From contig CAUWHJ010000013.1 of the NCBI GenBank assembly GCA_963558655.1, positions 20,326 to 84,325 of the forward strand: a stretch of DNA of 64,000 nt, written 5' to 3'. A model generated the notes under the pieces. The model saw only the letters and a program-made list of their open reading frames with translations, did no database searches and was not told where the DNA came from. The translations under genes and the position numbers were made by a program. This DNA comes from UMGS1590 sp963558655. Lineage in GTDB: Bacteria > Bacillota > Peptococcia > Peptococcales > Peptococcaceae. Positions 52,071 to 59,901 of this stretch are shown piece by piece. How positions within the stretch are numbered: the stretch's first letter is position 1; the number at the start of each line of letters is the position of its first letter.

Positions 52071-52963
52071 GCGGCGTTCGCCACGAACGGGAATACCACG
52101 TTCTTCAAGATATGCACCAGGACGGTTACAGCATTGCCGAACTGTGTCGGGCGCTGTCCATCAGCCGCTCCGCCTACTACAAATGGTGCCACCGCACACC
52201 CAGCCCCAGCGAACGGGAAAACCGCCGCATCCTTGCCGAAATGCGAGCACTCTACCATCAATTCGGCGGCATCTATGGCTATCGGCGGCTGTGTGATGAA
52301 TACAACGCCCTCCATGGCACCCATTATAATGAAAAAAGATTTTATCGCCTTGCCAAAATTGGCGGCCTGCGCGCTGTCATTCGCACACCACGCCCCACCA
52401 AAAACGCCGCTCCCATCGCCCAACTACCTGCCAACATCCTCGCCCGAGACTTCACCGCCCAAAGCCCCAATCAGAAATGGCTCACCGACATCACCGAATT
52501 GGAATACGCCAACGGCCAAAAACTTTACCTCAGCGCCATACTCGACCTCGGTGCACACGACATCGTTGCCTTCGCCATCAGCCCGGCTAATAACAACAAC
52601 CTTGTCTTTACCACCTTCGACCGAGCCATCGAAAAATACCCCGACGCCCACCCTCTTGTCCATAGCGACCGCGGATTTCAGTACACCAACATTAAATTCA
52701 AAAGCAAACTTCGCGACCACGGAATGCTGCAAAGTATGTCGCGCGCCGGTATGTGCCTCGACAACGCCCCCATGGAAGCCTTTTGGGGCACCCTCAAAAG
52801 CGAAATGTACCACCTCCACCACTTTGACGACTACGACACCCTTGCCGGTGCCATTGAAGGTTACATTCACTTCTATAATACACGCCGCCGACAACGCAGC
52901 CTCGACCACCTGCCGCCTCTCGCCTACCGCAAACGCCATGAACCAGAAAAACACGACACCTGA
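52061..52963 (+). CDS. IS3-family transposase OrfB (DDE)
   Basis: A 300-residue integrase-core transposase. The HTH_21 segment LYHQFGGIYGYRRLCDEYN is followed by the DDE catalytic domain: D in KWLTDITELEY, D in VHSDRGFQY and E in PMEAFWGTLKSEM. It lies in the -1 frame relative to orfA; frameshifting on A7 (52034-52040) would give an OrfAB fusion. An internal GTG after AAAGGAG could also start it. All catalytic residues are intact, so the element may be active. Confidence 0.92.
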   Translation: MGLSGVRHEREYHVLQDMHQDGYSIAELCRALSISRSAYYKWCHRTPSPSERENRRILAEMRALYHQFGGIYGYRRLCDEYNALHGTHYNEKRFYRLAKIGGLRAVIRTPRPTKNAAPIAQLPANILARDFTAQSPNQKWLTDITELEYANGQKLYLSAILDLGAHDIVAFAISPANNNNLVFTTFDRAIEKYPDAHPLVHSDRGFQYTNIKFKSKLRDHGMLQSMSRAGMCLDNAPMEAFWGTLKSEMYHLHHFDDYDTLAGAIEGYIHFYNTRRRQRSLDHLPPLAYRKRHEPEKHDT

Positions 52964-52972
52964 ACCTGAAAA

Positions 52973-53004
52973 AATCCCTTCGCAAAACTCGGCGAGGGGA
53001 TTTT
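52973..53004 (+). terminator. Terminator after the IS3 transposase
   Basis: AAATCCCTTCGC and GCGAGGGGATTT form a stem with a small mismatch, then TGTTCTTT. Its right arm is also the start of the G-rich repeat unit. Confidence 0.7.
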
Positions 53005-53064
53005 GTTCTTTCCCCTGTCTCTCTCGGGGGGGAGGGTTCAATTTTGGGGGGGACTTCTTTTTGC
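52991..53064 (+). repeat. G-rich repeat unit, copy A (short form)
   Basis: Starts GGCGAGGGGATTTTGTTCTT, contains two G7 runs separated by AGGGTTCAATTTT, and ends ACTTCTTTTTGC. It matches the first ~75 bp of copies B (59388-59663) and C (63724-64000), then diverges. It lies before the first S-layer-like gene. Confidence 0.92.
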
Positions 53065-53129
53065 TTTTTTTCGCTCGACGTCACTCAGTAACAGATTGGT
53101 GACAGATGCAAAATCTAGCCTCCTATCCC

Positions 53130-53158
53130 TTGAATTTATTGTAAAAGCATTGTATAAT
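53130..53158 (+). promoter_or_regulatory. Promoter of the first S-layer-like gene
   Basis: TTGAAT (53130-53135), 17 bp, TATAAT (53153-53158). The transcript would have a leader of about 340 nt. Confidence 0.75.
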
Positions 53159-53248
53159 GAGTGAGCAATTAGGTAATGGTCAAATGGTAGATTAGCGCTT
53201 TGCGACCATAATGATCTATTACTTAACTGCAAATAGCTCTCCGATCCC

Positions 53249-53506
53249 AGGTGGAGGGAGAGCGGTATGATCCATAGCTAAGTCATCTGGGGGAAAGGAG
53301 GAGTAAGGCCACAGCAAATCTCCGGCAGAGGCAGGACGACGATGCCAATGCAAACCCAACCGCTGACGCGGTCGTGGACGTACAGGGGAACAGACGGGAG
53401 GCGAGTCTCGTGAGGTTCCAACCCGATGCTGGGAGGAAAAGCCCAGTGCCTGAATTGCGGACAGGCGAAGAGGTTCCGCGAAGAAAATATTTGGGAGGGA
53501 ATAAAT
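53249..53506 (+). ncRNA. Conserved structured 5' leader RNA, copy 1
   Basis: From CAGGTGGAGG to the TTG start, nearly every base from 53278 on is identical to 59674-59901. Possible stems: GGAAC/GTTCC enclosing GGAG/CTC (53380s-53420s), CCGC/GCGG (near 53360), CTGGG/CCCAG (53429-53446), GCCTG/CAGGC, and a GCGGA (in that loop)/TCCGC pseudoknot (53457-53480). GGGAGG before the TTG is the ribosome binding site. I do not recognise it as c-di-AMP, c-di-GMP, cobalamin, lysine or SAM type. It may be a riboswitch, an mRNA-stabilising leader, or a known large RNA class that I cannot place. Confidence 0.7.
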
Positions 53507-55816
53507 TTGAAAAAGATCTCTAAGAAGATTGTTTCGCTGGTAACGCTGGCAGCTTTTGCGCTGACCTTGGTTCCAGCTGCTGCTTTTGCAGCTTCTGGCG
53601 ATCCAGCACTTGATGTTTCTGTTTTGAAAACAGTTGAAAAGAATGTTGAGGTAGAAAATGGTGCATCTGTTCAGTTAACTTTTGACCTTTTGGACAGTGC
53701 TTATCAAGATGCTACAAATAATGCTGACAATGTTATCGTTTGGGCTGAAGATGCAGAAGGCAATCGTACCAGTGCAGCTGCTTTCTATCAAGACAATAGT
53801 GGTACTCAGGGTACAGAATTGACTCCTAGTCAGGCTCAGACATATAGTTTTTCAACTCCTACAGTTGCGAATGACAGCAAGTTGTGGGTGAGCTTTGCAC
53901 GCCCTGGCGTTTATACTCTGCATGCGGCTCAGTTAGATAAAGCAGACGCTGTTGATGCAAAGATTAAAAGCGTTTTCGGTGGTAGTGCTGAAGGTTATCA
54001 GACCATTACTGTAGCTGCTGGTGACGTACAGTCCATCAAAGTTGATGGCGCAGGTTCTGCTGTAACGAATGGTCAAGATGGGGTAGTGTCTGGCAATATT
54101 TTTGCAAACAACACTCAGACTAAAGAAATCAGTGTGGTTGCATATACCGATGAAGCTGCTACTGATGGTAAAGTTGCTGCTGGCAAAACCTTTACTATCG
54201 GTACCAACAACAGCAACCTGACTGTTACTCCTGTAAATGCTCAGAAAGATGGTACTGTTGTTACCGATAACAGTGGTGCGTTTAAGTTACATGTTACTGC
54301 TGCAAAGGCTGGTCAGTATTTTATCAATTTGAACAGCGAAGATGGTTTCGCTGCACGTCTGGTTGTTACTGCAACAGATAATAGCACTGAATACCCAGCA
54401 ACCATCACTGCTGATAATACTGATGTAACCATGAATTTGGCAGATGCAACGTCCTTTGAAAATGTTGTTCAGTTTAGTGTTGCAGACCAGAATGGTGATG
54501 CTATGAAAGCTGCTGATGTAATTACTGCTGAAGGAAATTATGCAGCTTCTGCTACTGATACAGATAGAGAAGACTATGTGAAGCTCGTTAGTAAGCCAGA
54601 TAAATTCAAAGGCGAAGGCAAAGACTTCCAACTCGTTAAGAAAACTCTTAAAAACGGTGATGATGTCTTGACCCTTGAATATAAAGGCAGCGATTCACTG
54701 GTTGCTGGCGAATATACCGTGCGTGTTGCACTTTATAAGACCGGCGACTATGCAGATGCTACCATTAAGCTTGGCAAATTTGATGCAAACAATGTTACTG
54801 ACTTGAAGGTTGTTCCAGAAACCGATACAGTTACTTATGATGCAACCACTGTTACCTATGATGTATACGCTGTTGATAAAAATGGTGTAGAAAGCAATAT
54901 TACAGATGGTACTAATTATGTAATTGGCGTTGATGCTCCATCTGTTTTAGGTACACCAGTAACCAGCAAAAAAGGCGAAGTAACATTCCCTAATACTATT
55001 CTTGAAAAAGATAAAGCAGATGTTGTTGGTAATAAGATTGTTCTGACTGTTTATAGCGATATTTATAACAAGATGAACACTGCTAAAGTAACGATTGTCG
55101 ATAAAGACGTTGCTGAAGGTTTGGCGTTTGATGTTGACAAGGGTCCTGCTAATGAAAATAATACTGTAAAGGTATCCGTTGTCGATGCAGATGGTAACAT
55201 TGTAAAAGTTGATGGCAAAGTAAAAGCATATGTAGCTTCCAGCTCTAATGAAACAGTAAACTATGACGTTAAAGCTGGTAATGAAGTTGTAAACGGCAAG
55301 AATGGTAGTATCGAAGTATTTGCTGATGGCGAAACTACTCTGGATATCGTTGTTGCAGTTGTAGATTCTACAAACAAAAAGATTTATGCAGACACTTTGA
55401 CCTACACCGTAGGTAAAGAAGATGTCAATGCTGATACCAGCGTTGTTATGACCATCGGTTCCACCGACTACATCGTTAACAACGAAATCGTTACCGGTGA
55501 TGCTGCTCCTTATGTAGACGGCAACTGGAGAACCATGGTTCCTGTTCGTGCTTTGGCTGAAACCTTCGGTGCTGAAGTAACCTTCGAAGACAACGTCATC
55601 ACCATTGTTGATGGCGACAAGACCATCGTGATGACTGTTGGCGAAGAAGCTTACACTGTAAACGATGAAGAAAAGACCATGGACACTGTTCCAGTCATCG
55701 GCGAAGGGGATCGTACTTTCGTACCAACCCGTTTCGTAGCTGAAGCTCTGGGCTACACTGTAACCCCACTTCAGGATGCTAATGGTCTGACCGCTAGCGT
55801 TGTCTTCCAGAAATAA
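53507..55816 (+). CDS. S-layer-like exported protein with C-terminal copper-amine-oxidase-like domain (paralog 1)
   Basis: A 769-residue exported protein starting with TTG at 53507: LKKISKKIVSLVTLAAFALT, with cleavage after AAAFA. A long Thr/Val/Asp-rich beta region with Ig-like repeats follows. The last 120 residues are a CuAO N-terminal-like domain (WRTMVPVRALAETFGAEVTF, then FVPTRFVAEALGYTVTP). Over the leader, signal peptide and last ~360 bp it is almost identical in DNA to the gene at 59902, while the middle is diverged but alignable (LVAGEYTVR, LTYTVGK). T-ending codons and a strong leader suggest a very abundant surface protein. The upstream ORF extension from 53426 is leader RNA, not protein. 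Confidence 0.85.
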   Translation: MKKISKKIVSLVTLAAFALTLVPAAAFAASGDPALDVSVLKTVEKNVEVENGASVQLTFDLLDSAYQDATNNADNVIVWAEDAEGNRTSAAAFYQDNSGTQGTELTPSQAQTYSFSTPTVANDSKLWVSFARPGVYTLHAAQLDKADAVDAKIKSVFGGSAEGYQTITVAAGDVQSIKVDGAGSAVTNGQDGVVSGNIFANNTQTKEISVVAYTDEAATDGKVAAGKTFTIGTNNSNLTVTPVNAQKDGTVVTDNSGAFKLHVTAAKAGQYFINLNSEDGFAARLVVTATDNSTEYPATITADNTDVTMNLADATSFENVVQFSVADQNGDAMKAADVITAEGNYAASATDTDREDYVKLVSKPDKFKGEGKDFQLVKKTLKNGDDVLTLEYKGSDSLVAGEYTVRVALYKTGDYADATIKLGKFDANNVTDLKVVPETDTVTYDATTVTYDVYAVDKNGVESNITDGTNYVIGVDAPSVLGTPVTSKKGEVTFPNTILEKDKADVVGNKIVLTVYSDIYNKMNTAKVTIVDKDVAEGLAFDVDKGPANENNTVKVSVVDADGNIVKVDGKVKAYVASSSNETVNYDVKAGNEVVNGKNGSIEVFADGETTLDIVVAVVDSTNKKIYADTLTYTVGKEDVNADTSVVMTIGSTDYIVNNEIVTGDAAPYVDGNWRTMVPVRALAETFGAEVTFEDNVITIVDGDKTIVMTVGEEAYTVNDEEKTMDTVPVIGEGDRTFVPTRFVAEALGYTVTPLQDANGLTASVVFQK

Positions 55817-55870
55817 TTGAGGGATCTCCACTCTAACATTCAATCACGTTCCTGGAAACTATTCATAGAA

Positions 55871-55902
55871 AAGAACCCCATCTCGATTGAGGTGGGGTTC
55901 TT
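55871..55902 (+). terminator. Terminator of S-layer-like gene 1
   Basis: AAGAACCCCA pairs with TGGGGTTCTT, inner TCTC/GAGG stem; only a short T-rich tail. Confidence 0.8.
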
Positions 55903-56051
55903 CATTTATGGAAGAGGTGTGCTCTTAAATTAAAATGGTCGTATTCTTTCTATGGCGTTAGCGCTGGGATAAGCGGGGCGGCTATTTTTGGTATCAGTGG
56001 GGGCGAAATTCCTTGTATCAAATAGGGTTGCTATGAATTGTTAAACGATTA

Positions 56052-56080
56052 TTGCGTATGGCTGAGAAAACGGGTATAAT
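56052..56080 (+). promoter_or_regulatory. Promoter of the acidic repeat peptide gene
   Basis: TTGCGT (56052-56057), 17 bp, TATAAT (56075-56080), 50 bp before the start. The stretch 55903-56051 holds no gene. Confidence 0.7.
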
Positions 56081-56130
56081 AAGAATACAGACAGACGAAT
56101 TTATATGATATATTTAAGGAGTGACAGATC

Positions 56131-56355
56131 ATGACTCAGCGTGTTGATTTACGTGATTTTGTTGAAGATGAATATTGTGAAGATGTAAAGGAAGTTGCAT
56201 CGAAGGTTGGCGTTCAGGTTGTTTGCAACGATGAAGATTCTGCAGAAGAAGAAAGCAAGAATGCTATCCATGTTCAGGATTTTGATGGTTGCGATAATGT
56301 TGTTGAAACGGCTTCCAAATTTGGTGTGCAGGTTGTCTGCGACGACGAAGAATAA
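56131..56355 (+). CDS. 74-aa acidic protein with an internal duplication and paired cysteines
   Basis: A very acidic protein made of two similar halves: YCEDVKEVASKVGVQVVCND and GCDNVVETASKFGVQVVCDD. Each half has two cysteines 16 positions apart. No signal peptide or membrane helix. AAGGAG precedes the ATG, and it has its own promoter and terminator. I recognise no family. The small size, the cysteine pairs and the ABC exporter gene just downstream would fit a modified-peptide precursor or a metal-binding protein, but neither is shown. Confidence 0.65.
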   Translation: MTQRVDLRDFVEDEYCEDVKEVASKVGVQVVCNDEDSAEEESKNAIHVQDFDGCDNVVETASKFGVQVVCDDEE

Positions 56356-56370
56356 TTTTTGTACGGTATG

Positions 56371-56402
56371 AAAGGTCCCGAGGGTTTCGGGGCCTTTTTT
56401 TG
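56371..56402 (+). terminator. Terminator after the acidic repeat peptide gene
   Basis: AAAGGTCCCGA/TTCGGGGCCTTT stem (one mismatch) then T-run. Confidence 0.88.
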
Positions 56403-56499
56403 TTGAGCGGGGTGTGGTAATCGTTAAAAAATCTCAATGATGTGTTTTTCGGGGATATGCTATACTAATGATACTGACACTTCATACGGAGGATGCACG

Positions 56500-59274
56500 A
56501 TGCTGCAAATAAAAAATATTCGTAAGACATACACGACGGGTTCGTTTACGCAGGTGGCGTTGAATGGTGTTTCGCTGGATTTGCGTGATAATGAGTTTGT
56601 TGCCATTTTGGGGCCGTCGGGTTCGGGGAAGACGACGCTTCTTAATATTATTGGTGGGTTGGATCGTTACGAATCCGGCGATTTGGTGATCAATGGTGTT
56701 TCCACAAAGGAATATCGTGATCGTGATTGGGATGCTTACCGCAATCATTCGATTGGGTTTGTGTTCCAAAGTTATAATTTGATTCCGCACCAGACGGTGC
56801 TGGCGAATGTGGAGCTAGCGCTGACGATTTCGGGTGTATCTAAGCGTGAGCGCAGCCGCCGTGCCAAAGAGGCGCTGGAAAAGGTGGGGCTTGGCGAGCA
56901 TATTAACAAGCGGCCAAATCAGCTTTCCGGCGGGCAGATGCAGCGTGTGGCGATTGCCCGTGCGTTGGTGAACGATCCGAGCATTGTCTTGGCGGATGAG
57001 CCAACGGGGGCGCTCGATAGTGAGACGAGTGTGCAGATTATGGAGCTGCTCAAGGAGGTGGCGCGTGACCGTTTGGTTGTGATGGTAACGCACAATCCTG
57101 AGTTGGCGGATAGTTATGCAACGCGCATTGTGCGCCTGAAAGATGGTGTGATTACAGATGACAGCGACCCTGTAACGCCGGAGGAGGTGGACAATACGCC
57201 GCCAGTGGCGAAGTCGATGGGGCGTGCGTCGATGTCGTTTGGCACATCGCTTTCGTTGTCGTTTAAGAATCTTTGGACGAAAAAAGCCCGCACGCTGCTC
57301 ACGGCTTTTGCGGGCTCCATTGGCATTATTGGCATTGCGCTGATTCTTTCTCTGTCCACAGGGGTGAATGATTATATCAACGATATTCAGCAAGATGCCA
57401 TGAATGCGTATCCGATCATTATTAACGCTGAAACGGTGGATATGTCCAGCCTGATGAACAGCGCCGGTTTGATGGCGAGCGAAGCGGCAGAGGTGAAGGA
57501 CGACACCAACGAGGTGCACGCCAACAATGCGCTGCTTGAGATGGACGCCAACATGAATGCGTCCATCACAGAAAACGACCTCACCGCTTTTAAGAACTAT
57601 TTGGACGACCCAGACAGCGACATTCGCCAGTATTTGGGTGACAACGGCATTGTCTATTCTTATAATGTTGACTTTGATGTTTATACCACGGACCCAGATG
57701 GCGCCATTATTAACACCAACCGTTCCACAAAAACGTCTATGGACGAGATGGAAGAAAGCCAGGAAAACATTGATGATTACGATGTTGCTGTGAACATGAA
57801 TCCAATGCTGGCTGGCTCTACCATTGGGGCGGAAAACTTTGATGAGATTATTCCTGGTAACGACGATGCGTTGATTAGTGATGTTGTGACAGATAGTTAC
57901 GATGTTGTTGCCGGTTCGTGGCCAGATGCTTACAACGAAGTGGTGCTCGTGCTGGATGATGAAAACAGCATTCCGAGCGATGTGCTCTATCAGCTTGGTT
58001 TGATTGACGATGATACCTACGATGGTATTTTGGATGCGTTGGAAGCTGGTGAAGACGCCGAAGAACCATCTTGGAGCTATGACACGTTGTTGGGTAAGAG
58101 TTTCAAGTTGGTACCGGCCTGCGATTTTTATAAAGACAACGGTGATGGCACCTTTACGGATGTGCGCGACGATGTGAGCCGTCAACAAGAGCTGTACGAT
58201 GGTGGTATTCCGCTTTCTGTGAGCGGGATCATTCGACCAAAAGACGGTAGTGAAAATGCGTCTATTCAGAGCAACGTGGCCTACACCCGTGCGCTGACCG
58301 ATTACCTCATCGACTACACCGATCAGAGCGCTGTTGTTACCGCACAAGAAGCCAACCCAAATGTGAACGTGCTTACCGGTGTTGAATTTACCGCACCGGA
58401 CGATGCAGCCAAAGCTGCCGACGCTACAGCTTATATGCAAAGCCTTGGTGTGAGCGAAAAAGCTTCCCTCTATGCCATGATGATGATGGCCATGAGTCAG
58501 GAAAATGCTGCACAAGGGGCCGAAGGCGACAGTGCCGCCGCAGCTATGGCAGGCATGGGTGGCGATGAGAGTGCCATGGCTGCGGCGCTGGATGCGTGGC
58601 TTGCCAGCGAACCGGATCAAGCAGTGCTTGTTGACTTTTACGACCAATACATGGGTGATGTGACCTACGAAGATAACCTCACCGACTTTGGCAAGGTCAG
58701 CCTGGATGCGCCATATTCCATCAGCATCTATACAGACACCTTTGAAGACAAAGAAGGCGTTACCGCGTGCATCGACGCTTACAATGCTGACCGCTCAGAA
58801 GAAGAACAGATCACCTACACCGACTATGTGGCGCTGCTCACCAACTCTCTCACCAGCATGGTCAATGTTGTTACCTACGTGCTCATTGCCTTCGTGGCAG
58901 TATCCCTCATTGTTAGCTGCATCATGATTGGCATTATCACGCACATCAGCGTGCTTGAACGCACCAAAGAAATTGGTATCTTGCGTGCTATTGGGGCATC
59001 TAAGCGCAACATCAGCCGTGTGTTTAATGCTGAAACCCTCATTATTGGGCTGTGCAGCGGCGCACTTGGCGTGGGCATATCCGTTGCGCTTACCTATCCA
59101 ATCAACGCGCTCTTGCATCAGCTCATTGATAACGCAGGCGTCACCGTCTTCCTGCCACCGGTGGCTGGCGGTGTGCTCGTGCTCATCAGCGTCATCATCA
59201 CCATGCTTGGCGGCATGATTCCGGCACGCAAAGCAGCGAAAAAAGACCCAGTCATCGCCCTGCGTACAGAATAA
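56500..59274 (+). CDS. ABC transporter, fused ATPase and FtsX-type permease (MacB-like)
   Basis: A 924-residue protein. The N-terminal ATPase (about 1-225) has Walker A GPSGSGKTTLL, signature LSGGQMQRV and Walker B VLADEPTG. A first membrane helix follows near residue 270 (AGSIGIIGIALILSLSTGV), then a large extracytoplasmic region (about 290-785), and three C-terminal helices in an FtsX domain ending PARKAAKKDPVIALRTE. Such mechanotransmitter exporters move peptides, lipoproteins or antibiotics across the envelope. GGAGG precedes the ATG at 56500; TATACT at 56461-56466 is the likely -10. Substrate unknown. Confidence 0.92.
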   Translation: MLQIKNIRKTYTTGSFTQVALNGVSLDLRDNEFVAILGPSGSGKTTLLNIIGGLDRYESGDLVINGVSTKEYRDRDWDAYRNHSIGFVFQSYNLIPHQTVLANVELALTISGVSKRERSRRAKEALEKVGLGEHINKRPNQLSGGQMQRVAIARALVNDPSIVLADEPTGALDSETSVQIMELLKEVARDRLVVMVTHNPELADSYATRIVRLKDGVITDDSDPVTPEEVDNTPPVAKSMGRASMSFGTSLSLSFKNLWTKKARTLLTAFAGSIGIIGIALILSLSTGVNDYINDIQQDAMNAYPIIINAETVDMSSLMNSAGLMASEAAEVKDDTNEVHANNALLEMDANMNASITENDLTAFKNYLDDPDSDIRQYLGDNGIVYSYNVDFDVYTTDPDGAIINTNRSTKTSMDEMEESQENIDDYDVAVNMNPMLAGSTIGAENFDEIIPGNDDALISDVVTDSYDVVAGSWPDAYNEVVLVLDDENSIPSDVLYQLGLIDDDTYDGILDALEAGEDAEEPSWSYDTLLGKSFKLVPACDFYKDNGDGTFTDVRDDVSRQQELYDGGIPLSVSGIIRPKDGSENASIQSNVAYTRALTDYLIDYTDQSAVVTAQEANPNVNVLTGVEFTAPDDAAKAADATAYMQSLGVSEKASLYAMMMMAMSQENAAQGAEGDSAAAAMAGMGGDESAMAAALDAWLASEPDQAVLVDFYDQYMGDVTYEDNLTDFGKVSLDAPYSISIYTDTFEDKEGVTACIDAYNADRSEEEQITYTDYVALLTNSLTSMVNVVTYVLIAFVAVSLIVSCIMIGIITHISVLERTKEIGILRAIGASKRNISRVFNAETLIIGLCSGALGVGISVALTYPINALLHQLIDNAGVTVFLPPVAGGVLVLISVIITMLGGMIPARKAAKKDPVIALRTE

Positions 59275-59289
59275 ATACGCCAGTAAAAC

Positions 59290-59386
59290 AAAACACGCTT
59301 GTCATCACGGCAAGCGTGTTTTTCTTTTGCAAAAACGCACCATCATCTTACGGCCAAATGCTCTCATTAGCAGCGTGCGTTTTTTG
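59290..59386 (+). terminator. Tandem terminators after the ABC transporter gene
   Basis: First: AACACGCTTG/CAAGCGTGTT with TTTCTTTT (59290-59327). Second: AAAACGCAC pairs with GTGCGTTTT across a 35-nt loop (59332-59386), ending TTTTTT. Confidence 0.85.
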
Positions 59387-59387
59387 C

Positions 59388-59663
59388 GGCGAGGGGATTT
59401 TGTTCTTTCCCCTGTCTCTCTCGGGGGGGAGGGTTCAATTTTGGGGGGGACTTCTTTTTGCCCCTTTCGGCGGCGCAGGGACGTTTGGTGGTTACAGAAG
59501 GTGGGAGCCTCGCGGAAATCCGCGGGGCTTTTTTCTTTGCCTTTCTTTAGAGCGCATAGAGGGTGTGCGTGTTCAGTCGGGTTAGACGATGGCACGCAGA
59601 AAGACGAAGACATGACAAACGACAGGCCGCCCGCCAACGGGCACAGGTGGAGGAGAGAGCAGG
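59388..59663 (+). repeat. G-rich repeat unit, copy B (full form)
   Basis: A 276-bp unit that is about 96% the same as 63724-64000; its first 75 bp also match 52991-53064. It contains the two G7 runs, a terminator-like hairpin (GCCTCGCGG/CCGCGGGGC near 59509-59530, then TTTTTTC), and runs into the conserved leader RNA. No clear promoter is seen inside, so the leader at 59640-59901 may be transcribed from a non-consensus promoter here. Confidence 0.92.
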
Positions 59664-59901
59664 TATGACCTGCTAAGTCATCTGGGGGAAAGGAGGAGTA
59701 AGGCCACAGCAAATCTCCGGCAGAGGCAGGACGACGATGCCAATGCAAACCCAACCGCTGACGCGGTCGTGGACGTACAGGGGAACAGACGGGAGGCGAG
59801 TCTCGTGAGGTTCCAACCCGATGCTGGGAGGAAAAGCCCAGTGCCTGAATTGCGGACAGGCGAAGAGGTTCCGCGAAGAAAATATTTGGGAGGGAATAAA
59901 T
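59644..59901 (+). ncRNA. Conserved structured 5' leader RNA, copy 2
   Basis: Second copy of the leader described at 53249-53506, with the same candidate stems and pseudoknot. The first 30 nt differ and here form AGCAGGT/ACCTGCT; the rest is identical up to and including the signal-peptide codons. The conservation of non-coding bases next to diverged coding sequence argues for function or for recent gene conversion. Confidence 0.7.

Larger units (their letters stand above)
51300..52985 (+). mobile_element. IS3-family insertion sequence (IS150-like)
   Basis: Contains overlapping orfA and orfB with a -1 slippery A7 run, which defines an IS3-type element. A promoter-like TTGCAT-N17-TATTCT precedes orfA. 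I could not find convincing terminal inverted repeats or a target duplication, so the ends given are approximate. It lies directly left of the S-layer repeat region. Confidence 0.75.

Noticed and set aside
53426..53506. N-terminal extension MLGGKAQCLNCG... of the S-layer-like proteins
   Set aside because: It lies in the conserved leader RNA and would put 27 hydrophilic residues before a perfect signal peptide. GGGAGG and the TTG at 53507 (and 59902) fit better.
59327..59668. 113-codon ORF across repeat copy B
   Set aside because: It depends on G7 runs and a terminator hairpin, has no ribosome binding site, and the frame differs in copy C, which has an inserted base.
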